Both the position numbers and the translations under genes were made by a program. From Sporosarcina sp. E16_8 (GTDB taxonomy: Bacteria > Bacillota > Bacilli > Bacillales_A > Planococcaceae), in assembly GCF_017347095.1 (NCBI RefSeq), contig NZ_JADPRZ010000001.1, forward strand, positions 248,001 through 312,000: a DNA stretch of 64,000 nt. The letters are read 5' to 3'. Of the stretch, positions 57,930-64,000 are shown one piece after another (the first letter of the stretch is position 1; every line of letters begins with the position of its first letter). The notes under the pieces are model-generated. The model was not told the origin of the DNA, did no database searches, and worked only from the letters and a program-made list of their open reading frames with translations.

Positions 57930-59687
57930 ATGAACATAGTACTATCAACATTAAACGCAAAATATATTCATACAAATCTAGCCATTCGCTGTTTAAAAAC
58001 ATATGCAATGCCTGAGTATAGCCCAGTCATTGCAGAGTACACAATTAAAGATCCAACCATGAATATTGTATCAGATTTATATCAAAAAATGCCAAATGTC
58101 GTCGGTTTCAGTTTGTATATTTGGAATATTGAAGAAACGATAAAGGTGATGCGTATGTTAAAAAAGGTGAAACCCGATGTAAAAATCGTCGCAGGTGGAC
58201 CAGAAGTAACATACGATTATGATTATTGGTTAGAACGTGTACCCGAAATTGATGTCATCGTGATCGGAGAAGGAGAAAGAACGTTTAAACATCTACTTGA
58301 CGTCTATGCAGGGAAAGAAAACATAACCGCTGTCCAAGGGATTGCCTATAGAGAAAGTGAAAAACTGAAGATTACGGCGCCCGGGCCCAAATTGGATTTA
58401 CGTGAACTTCCCTCCCCTTTCCAATTTGCCGAGGACATACCTGAGCTTGGCAAAAGAGTGACGTATATTGAAACAAGCCGCGGCTGTCCTTTTTCATGTC
58501 AATTCTGTCTATCCTCTATCGAAGTAGGCGTCCGCTATTTCAACCGCGAAGCCATTAAGGAGGATATTCGATATTTAATGGCCAATGGTGCAAAAACAAT
58601 CAAGTTTGTGGATCGCACATTCAATATCAGCAGAAGCTATGCGATGGAAATGTTCCAATTTTTGATTGATGAACATGTACCAGGTACCGTTTTCCAGTTT
58701 GAAATAACGGGAGACATTATGCGCCCAGAAGTCATCCAATTTCTCAATGACAATGCACCAGCTGGGCTATTCAGATTTGAAATCGGAGTTCAATCCACAA
58801 ACGATTTAACAAATGAATTAGTACAGCGCCGCCAGAACTTCGAAAAACTTTCCCGTACCGTAATGATGGTGAAAGAAGGCGGAAAGATTGACCAGCATCT
58901 GGACTTGATTGCAGGGCTACCTGAAGAAGATTATAATTCTTTCCGGAAAACATTCAATGAGGTTTTCGCAATGAGGCCTGAAGAGATGCAGCTAGGGTTC
59001 CTTAAGTTATTGCGTGGAACTGGCTTGCGTATTCAAGCAGAAAAATACGGTTATCAGTTTATAGACGAAGCGCCTTATGAAATATTTTCAAATAACGTAT
59101 TAACGTTTGATGATATCCTGCGCATTAAACAGACCGAGGACGTTCTAGAAAAATATTGGAACGACAACCGTTTACCGCGAACGGTGGAATACCTTGTATC
59201 AGAAGTCTTCGAAACTCCATTCGATTTCTTCCAACAATTCGGCTCCTATTGGGAGAGTCGTGGTTGGTCCAGAATCGGACATCAACTTGAAGACCTCTTT
59301 ACACGCTTGAATGATTTTTTGACGGAAGATGGTCGTGCTGATATGGATATTGCACGTAGCCTTCTGAAAATCGATTATCTTGCACACCACAAGTTCCAAC
59401 CGCGCAAAGTTTGGTGGGCCGAGGATATGCAGGTTGAAGAACGCTCAGCTATCGAGCAGATGCTGCTTTCAAATCCTGCATTATTGGGGGAACGATTCAG
59501 TTCTTTAGGTTTAACTAACCGAAATATTCGTAAGCAGACGTTCATCACACCGATTGCTGTCCAACCTGAAGATGTGGAATTCGGCATTGTACAAAAGGAT
59601 GCTGGCTATCTTGTCACCGTCTTCAGACATGATGATACACCGTTCTTTATGTTCCTTGAACAATTAGGAAACGCGGCTGGCGCCTGA
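57930..59687 (+). CDS. B12-binding radical SAM protein with DUF4080
   Basis: 585 aa. N-terminal cobalamin-binding Rossmann domain (about 1-130), radical SAM barrel with the 4Fe-4S motif CPFSCQFC (about 186-193), and a C-terminal DUF4080 region (about 400-580). GGAAGAG precedes the ATG. Such proteins usually act as methyl- or methylthio-transferases on unknown substrates. The last codons (GNAAGA, TGA) run into a family A repeat end. Convergent with ktrD. Confidence 0.88.
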   Translation: MNIVLSTLNAKYIHTNLAIRCLKTYAMPEYSPVIAEYTIKDPTMNIVSDLYQKMPNVVGFSLYIWNIEETIKVMRMLKKVKPDVKIVAGGPEVTYDYDYWLERVPEIDVIVIGEGERTFKHLLDVYAGKENITAVQGIAYRESEKLKITAPGPKLDLRELPSPFQFAEDIPELGKRVTYIETSRGCPFSCQFCLSSIEVGVRYFNREAIKEDIRYLMANGAKTIKFVDRTFNISRSYAMEMFQFLIDEHVPGTVFQFEITGDIMRPEVIQFLNDNAPAGLFRFEIGVQSTNDLTNELVQRRQNFEKLSRTVMMVKEGGKIDQHLDLIAGLPEEDYNSFRKTFNEVFAMRPEEMQLGFLKLLRGTGLRIQAEKYGYQFIDEAPYEIFSNNVLTFDDILRIKQTEDVLEKYWNDNRLPRTVEYLVSEVFETPFDFFQQFGSYWESRGWSRIGHQLEDLFTRLNDFLTEDGRADMDIARSLLKIDYLAHHKFQPRKVWWAEDMQVEERSAIEQMLLSNPALLGERFSSLGLTNRNIRKQTFITPIAVQPEDVEFGIVQKDAGYLVTVFRHDDTPFFMFLEQLGNAAGA

Positions 59688-59689
59688 AG

Positions 59690-59720
59690 CTAGACACTAT
59701 TCTAAGTCGAAAAGTATACT
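59690..59720. repeat. Terminal module of repeat family A
   Basis: CTAGACACTATTCTAAG ... AAAGTATACT, beginning three bases after the radical SAM stop codon; GGCGCC just before it is also part of the element. Confidence 0.6.
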
Positions 59721-59737
59721 TCCTAAAACTATTGAAA

Positions 59738-59774
59738 TAAGGCTGTCCCAAGTTTAACTTGGGACAGCCTTTTA
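59738..59774. terminator. Bidirectional terminator
   Basis: AAGGCTGTCCCAAGT, loop TTA, exact complement; serves the radical SAM gene and ktrD. Confidence 0.9.
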
Positions 59775-61124
59775 TTAACCGATAATAACCCTTTCTTTCG
59801 GGTAATGATATTTCAATTTATTTGTTCTCCCTCCTAATGTAAAGAGGAACGAAATAAGCCCGACCCTGCCTATGAACATTAGTAACATGATAATCACTTT
59901 CCCTGCCACTGAAAGATCCGATGTGATACCAAGCGACATACCGCACGTTCCAAATGCGGATGTTATTTCAAACAGCAGTGCAACGACTGGCACGCCGGGT
60001 TCAGTAATGAGCATAATGATAAGTGCGGTCATAACCATCAGCAGTGCCAGAATGATCACAGCATAAGAGCGAAACACATCTATCAGCTTTATTTGTCGTT
60101 TAAACACATTAATGACTTGATTACCGCGTGCAAAGTTTATTAGAAATAGAACCGCAATTGCAAATGTCGTCGTACGAATTCCACCACCTACAGAACTTGG
60201 TGATGCGCCTATAAACATTAGTGAACTGATGAAAATATCTGTCGCTTCGCTAAATTTCGTCACATCATGCGTTGTTAAACCTGCCGACCTAGATGACACT
60301 GAATGAAATAAAGCAGTGAATAGCTTCTCATGCCATACCATTCCTTTAAAAGAATTCATTGATTCCAAAACAAAGATCATGACCGCACCGAAAACGAGCA
60401 GAAAGCCGAACGTCGCTGTCGTTATTTTGGTGAATAATGAAAAACGGAAATGAGGTACTTTTTTCGAAAAGTAACTTTTCACTTCGATAAGAACAGGAAA
60501 ACCGATGGCACCGAGTATGACTAAAATCATTGTCAACGTCTGAACGAAGTAATCATTGAAATACTGTGTGAGTGAGGTTCCAGTAATATCAAAGCCTGCG
60601 TTAGTTGTCGCAGAAACGGACATGAACATCCCATTAAGAAGTGCTTCACTAAATGAATCATAAAATCGCATAATATATAGTGTAAATAGTAAGCCGCCAA
60701 TAATTTCGATTAAAAATATAATTTTAACGATTTCCCGAATTAGATGAACAACCCCGGCGAGACTGTACTGATTATGATCGACCATGATTAATTGTCTTTC
60801 TCGTAAACCAATTCGCTTTTTGACGAGCAGCCAAAAAAACGTACCGATTGACATGATTCCGATTCCACCAATTTGCAACACAAGCATAAGCATGCAAATA
60901 CCAAAAACCGAATAGGTACTCCCAATACTAATCGGCGTTAGTCCCGTAACGCTGACGGCACTGACCGCTGTAAACAAACTGTCAATAAAGCTGACCTTTA
61001 CACCAGGTAAATAAACCCCCGGCAGATTCAACAGTAAAAACGAAAAAGCAATAGCCAAAAAATAATAAAACACAATAACTTGAGCAGGGGTGAACCTGCG
61101 TAAATTCTCGCGATTGAATTTCAT
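59775..61124 (-). CDS. ktrD: Ktr potassium uptake membrane subunit KtrD
   Basis: 449 aa TrkH/KtrB-type channel of four membrane-pore-membrane repeats. Filter regions are visible: AVSVTGLTPIS, ATTNAGFDITG, SRSAGLTTHD and SAFGTCGMSLG. It is gated by a cytosolic RCK subunit; ktrC is at 22 kb. The start is uncertain (GTG at 61148 or 61133 are possible); ATG at 61124 (MKFNREN) is chosen from alignment with the usual N terminus. The name KtrD rather than KtrB rests on B. subtilis-like surroundings. Confidence 0.88.
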   Translation of the reverse strand: MKFNRENLRRFTPAQVIVFYYFLAIAFSFLLLNLPGVYLPGVKVSFIDSLFTAVSAVSVTGLTPISIGSTYSVFGICMLMLVLQIGGIGIMSIGTFFWLLVKKRIGLRERQLIMVDHNQYSLAGVVHLIREIVKIIFLIEIIGGLLFTLYIMRFYDSFSEALLNGMFMSVSATTNAGFDITGTSLTQYFNDYFVQTLTMILVILGAIGFPVLIEVKSYFSKKVPHFRFSLFTKITTATFGFLLVFGAVMIFVLESMNSFKGMVWHEKLFTALFHSVSSRSAGLTTHDVTKFSEATDIFISSLMFIGASPSSVGGGIRTTTFAIAVLFLINFARGNQVINVFKRQIKLIDVFRSYAVIILALLMVMTALIIMLITEPGVPVVALLFEITSAFGTCGMSLGITSDLSVAGKVIIMLLMFIGRVGLISFLFTLGGRTNKLKYHYPKERVIIG

Positions 61125-61217
61125 CGAATTCACCGTTCCTTTCACCACTGATAGGGTGTCGTACCTATTTTAGAGAAGTCCAATGAAAAAGGAAAGGAAG
61201 AACTTGATAAAAATTGA

Positions 61218-61245
61218 AAACAGCCGTGCAATTACACGGCCGCTT
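61218..61245 (-). terminator. Terminator of meeY
   Basis: GCCGTG, loop TAATTG, CACGGC then TGTTTTC on the minus strand; 7-12 bases behind the gene. Confidence 0.65.
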
Positions 61246-61251
61246 GTCAAG

Positions 61252-62007
61252 TTATTCTTTTTTCTTGTTATTTCGAACCCCAACCAAATAACCACTTAGT
61301 GCAATACCAACTAGAACTATCCAGAATGTCACTTGCCATAAAGTTGAATGTGGGAAGCTTTCATCAAGGATTCCCAAGCCAGGGTGTGACAGTGTAAGAA
61401 CAGCCAATTTGACACCGACCCAACCTACAATAAGAAATGCTGCCGTTTCCAAAGAGGGAAACTTTTGCAAAAGACCAACGAATTGACGTGCAGCAAAACG
61501 CATGATGACTAAGCCAATAATACCGCCTAAAAGCATGACCATGAACTGTCCGCCGTTAATGCCACCTATGTCGAAGTTACCAAGCTTTGGTAACGTTACA
61601 GCAAGCGCTACCGCCGCCAGCATTGAATCGAGCGCAAATGCAATGTCCGCAAGTTCTACTTTTACAACTGTCATCCAGAAACCGGACTGTTTCCGTTTTT
61701 TAGCGTCCGGATGTGATTCCTCACTTTTTCGCTGATCTATAATGCTCTTAATGGAAATGAATAATAGGTATATTGCTCCAATTGCTTGGATTTGCCAAAT
61801 GTTCACGAGAATCGTGATCATGAACAATGCTGCAAAACGGAAGACAAACGCTCCCATCAATCCGTAAAAAAGTGCTTTCCGCTGTTGTTCACGCGGTAAA
61901 TGCTTGACCATTACCGCCATAACAACAGCGTTATCTGCTGCCAGTAATCCTTCTAGTACGATGAGTACAACGAGTACCCATGCATATTCCAATAATATTG
62001 CTTCCAA
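61252..62007 (-). CDS. meeY: TerC-family manganese exporter MeeY/YkoY
   Basis: 251 aa, about seven transmembrane helices. TerC signatures: EGLLAADNAVVMAVMV (acidic metal-site residues E19, D25-N26 region) and VKVELADIAFALDSMLA. In B. subtilis YkoY (MeeY) exports Mn2+ and helps load secreted enzymes. TTG start seven bases after GGAGG. The Mn2+ riboswitch directly upstream confirms the substrate class. Confidence 0.92.
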   Translation of the reverse strand: MEAILLEYAWVLVVLIVLEGLLAADNAVVMAVMVKHLPREQQRKALFYGLMGAFVFRFAALFMITILVNIWQIQAIGAIYLLFISIKSIIDQRKSEESHPDAKKRKQSGFWMTVVKVELADIAFALDSMLAAVALAVTLPKLGNFDIGGINGGQFMVMLLGGIIGLVIMRFAARQFVGLLQKFPSLETAAFLIVGWVGVKLAVLTLSHPGLGILDESFPHSTLWQVTFWIVLVGIALSGYLVGVRNNKKKE

Positions 62008-62033
62008 ATCAATTCCTCCTATTTTTGCAAAAC

Positions 62034-62185
62034 AAAAGAGACCCTCACCTAATAAAAGGCAAAGGTCTCGCTAAGTCGGAATTTTTGTTTTGCAAAAATC
62101 CAGCTATCATAACCGATGGCAAAAGCCATGTATTGACGACTATGAAATAGGTTTCCCTATAGCTACTCCCCCTTGACATAAAGTC
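62034..62185 (-). promoter_or_regulatory. yybP-ykoY manganese riboswitch
   Basis: On the minus strand GGGGGAGTAGC (62162-62172), GTCGTCAATACATGG in the middle and AGCGAGACCTTTGCC (62058-62072) are the conserved yybP-ykoY aptamer blocks. The AGACCTTTGCC strand can alternatively pair with GGGTCTC at 62037-62043 to form a terminator ending CTTTTGTTTTG. Mn2+ binding is expected to stabilise the aptamer and switch meeY on. Confidence 0.93.
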
Positions 62186-62216
62186 AAAAGTTATTAAGTT
62201 CGGGTTCTTTTGTTTG

Positions 62217-62244
62217 ATTATACCATAGTTGGTCAAAAAGTAAA
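62217..62244 (-). promoter_or_regulatory. Sigma-A promoter of the riboswitch-meeY transcript
   Basis: TTTACT, 16 bases, TATAAT on the minus strand; the -10 is about 30 bp before the aptamer. Confidence 0.65.
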
Positions 62245-62251
62245 TGGGGAA

Positions 62252-63340
62252 TTACCCGATTTTTATATGATAATTACTATTTTTCTTATTTTCTTCATAA
62301 AAAGCAGTCATGGATGGAATTGACGCCAAAAAATCAGCACACTGTATGCCGCTTCCTATCAGTAGCGCCTCTGCAACTGTCGTATCGAATGTGGCATCCC
62401 ACATCATGTAAGCCAATGTCTCCGCCTCAACACCCAATCTGCGCTGCAAACGGATCGAAGCAAGGCCTTTTTCAGCAAAGAGCCGCGGCAATCTACCTTT
62501 AGGCTTTTTCCCAGTCAATTCAACGACCATTGCGCTGTAAATCTCTTCAATTGGGTGCGGTGATGGATCCGTTAAGTGGACTGTTTTACCAGCAGCTCCT
62601 ATGTGATTAGATAAATACACTGAAGCGTCGATTATATAATCAACCGGCACAACATTTATGCATGCCTTCGTTTTACCCACATAAGGAATAATTGGCATCC
62701 AACGTAATTTGTCAATCATATTCATAAAAAAGTATGGACCGTCAAACTTAATCGTTTCCCCTGTTTTGGAGTGACCACGTACAATTCCAGGGCGGATAAT
62801 TGTCACAGCCACATCCTTCTTCAGTTCTTCTACAAGTAGTTCTGCTTCAAATTTGGTTTCTTCATAATGATTTTTAAATGAAGACGGACGAATCAGCTCA
62901 GTTTCAAGCAACTTGCCGTCCCGTTTACCTGCAACATACGCTGTACTAAAATACATGAAGCGTTCGATAGAAGGATGATTCCGGACGAATTCAATCACTT
63001 GTCTCGTCCCTTCAACATTTACTTGCCAAGCAATTTCAGCCTTTACCGCAAGATCATATACGGCGGCTAGATGCCAGACAGTTAGCCTTTCCTCATGTAA
63101 ATCATTACTTATCTTCTGCGGCATCCCAAGCCCTGGTTGCGTAATATCCCCGACCAAAATTTCAAACGGGAATGCCACATTCATCTCTTTCATAATTGAT
63201 TTAGCCTTTTCCTTTGCTAGATCTACTTGACTAGATTGAACTATTGCATAAACCTTCTCCACTTCTCCAACACGTACCAATTCTTTTATCAATTGCGTAG
63301 CTATAAATCCAGGAAAGCCGGTAAAAAAATGAGTTCGCAT
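62252..63340 (-). CDS. Extended SDR, fatty acyl-CoA reductase-like
   Basis: 362 aa NAD(P)-dependent reductase of the male-sterility/NAD_binding_4 group. Cofactor loop FTGFPGFIATQLIKEL, NVEGTRQVIEF, catalytic YEETK (about 157-161). Fatty acyl-CoA reductases of this group make aldehydes or alcohols, but many bacterial members are uncharacterised. AAGGGGGG lies about six bases before the ATG. Monocistronic. Confidence 0.83.
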   Translation of the reverse strand: MRTHFFTGFPGFIATQLIKELVRVGEVEKVYAIVQSSQVDLAKEKAKSIMKEMNVAFPFEILVGDITQPGLGMPQKISNDLHEERLTVWHLAAVYDLAVKAEIAWQVNVEGTRQVIEFVRNHPSIERFMYFSTAYVAGKRDGKLLETELIRPSSFKNHYEETKFEAELLVEELKKDVAVTIIRPGIVRGHSKTGETIKFDGPYFFMNMIDKLRWMPIIPYVGKTKACINVVPVDYIIDASVYLSNHIGAAGKTVHLTDPSPHPIEEIYSAMVVELTGKKPKGRLPRLFAEKGLASIRLQRRLGVEAETLAYMMWDATFDTTVAEALLIGSGIQCADFLASIPSMTAFYEENKKNSNYHIKIG

Positions 63341-63453
63341 ATAATCCCCCCCTTATTTTAGTAGTATAGCATCGAAATAAATCGGTTGAAAGAATATTTC
63401 GTTTACTAGTTAATACGTAACACAGTGCCAGTTCATGACACCGGATTCAATGT

Positions 63454-63482
63454 AAAAAAAACCTCCCAAGAAAGGGGAGGCT
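63454..63482 (-). terminator. Terminator of the RND gene
   Basis: GCCTCCCC, loop, GGGAGG then T8 on the minus strand, six bases behind the stop. Confidence 0.85.
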
Positions 63483-63488
63483 CTACGG

Positions 63489-64000
63489 TTATTTAGTTTC
63501 GACTGCGCGTTTTCTCGTTTGTCGATCAAATAAACTATAAATGATTGGGACAATATACAGCGTCAACAAGGTCGAGCTAAGTAACCCACCGATAACTGCA
63601 ATTCCCATCGGTTGGTTCATCTCTGTACCCTCGCCAATACCCAGCGCAAGAGGTAGCAAGCCGAGAATAGTTGTCAGTGCTGTCATAAGGATTGGACGCA
63701 ACCGATCCCTAGTAGAGGCAATAATAGCGTCATAAGAGCTTAGCCCCGCCTCTTTTCGTTGATTAATATAGTCAACTAGGACAATCCCGTTGTTGACCAC
63801 GATACCAACGAGGACGAGAACCCCGATTATCGCTGTAACACTGATTGGCGTGCTTGTCAGGAATAGGCCTATCGCTACCCCGATGATCATAAGTGGCACA
63901 GAGAACATAATTACAAATGGATATTTAAATGATTCGAACTGCGCAGCCATGACAATGTAAACAAGGACAACGGCTAGTAATAGCGCCATGACCATGTCAT
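63489..64000 (-). CDS. RND efflux pump, C-terminal part (right edge)
   Basis: The last 170 residues of an AcrB/HAE1-type transporter; the frame is open to the window edge, so the gene is truncated by the window and not broken. Visible are transmembrane helices 8-12, with the proline-containing FESFKYPFVIMFSVPL, the GIVVNNGIVLVDYIN signature and RDRLRPILMTALTTILGLLPLALG. In Firmicutes the usual member is SwrC/YerP (surfactin and drug efflux), which is a likely but unproven identity. Confidence 0.9.
   Translation of the reverse strand, partial: DMVMALLLAVVLVYIVMAAQFESFKYPFVIMFSVPLMIIGVAIGLFLTSTPISVTAIIGVLVLVGIVVNNGIVLVDYINQRKEAGLSSYDAIIASTRDRLRPILMTALTTILGLLPLALGIGEGTEMNQPMGIAVIGGLLSSTLLTLYIVPIIYSLFDRQTRKRAVETK

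Overview
The window is a chromosome segment of a low-to-mid GC, Gram-positive, endospore-forming member of Bacillales. Protein sequences and gene order both point to Planococcaceae (Sporosarcina-like); the genus is inference. Much of the order follows the Bacillus subtilis chromosome: ctaA-pycA-ftsW-ylaN-ylaL-ylaI-ylaH-typA-ylaF, yktC-yktB-yktA, pdhDCBA-ykyA-def-rpoY-rnjA-ktrC, ykuV-ykuU, ccpC-darB-fadH-EAL protein-ykyB-cheV-ykwC-sporulation-type kinase, and ktrD/meeY. No rRNA, tRNA, CRISPR array, prophage or intact insertion sequence was seen.

Layout. 1-12 kb: tail of heme A synthase, pyruvate carboxylase, the FtsW cell-wall polymerase, the iron-linked YlaN and small Yla/Ykt proteins around TypA/BipA. 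12-22 kb: an FMN oxidoreductase, the pyruvate dehydrogenase operon (four genes with a clear sigma-A promoter), YkyA lipoprotein, peptide deformylase, a 23-codon cationic peptide gene with its own promoter and terminator, RNA polymerase epsilon and RNase J1. 22-32 kb: KtrC, the YkuV/YkuU thiol-peroxidase pair, a zinc-ribbon protein, a divergent CorA-like protein, a regulator plus potABCD polyamine uptake operon, and an NorA-like exporter. 32.8-44.7 kb: an eight-gene co-directional operon (two GATase-like/VWA envelope proteins, a BatA-like protein, DUF58, MoxR ATPase, a Gly/Gln-repeat membrane protein and an ABC exporter). 44.7-64 kb: ccpC with an overlapping 14-TM exporter, DarB, FadH with a FadR operator, a GSDEF-EAL protein, YkyB, a CheV-type protein lacking its receiver domain, YkwC, an easily missed Spo0E-family gene, a lipoprotein, an MhqR-like regulator, a cytosolic sporulation-type histidine kinase, a B12-binding radical SAM protein, KtrD, MeeY behind a Mn2+ riboswitch, an acyl reductase-like SDR and the end of an RND pump.

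How it fits together. Central carbon metabolism is dense (pycA, pdh, ccpC). Three cyclic-di-AMP-linked nodes lie in one window (DarB, pyruvate carboxylase, KtrC/KtrD). Spo0E-like phosphatase and an orphan KinA-like kinase lie within 3 kb, suggesting a local phosphorelay input. Intergenic spaces are filled with two families of dispersed hairpin-rich repeats; one copy supplies the last codons of yktB. The least explained loci are the MoxR/VWA/ABC operon and the 23-codon peptide unit.
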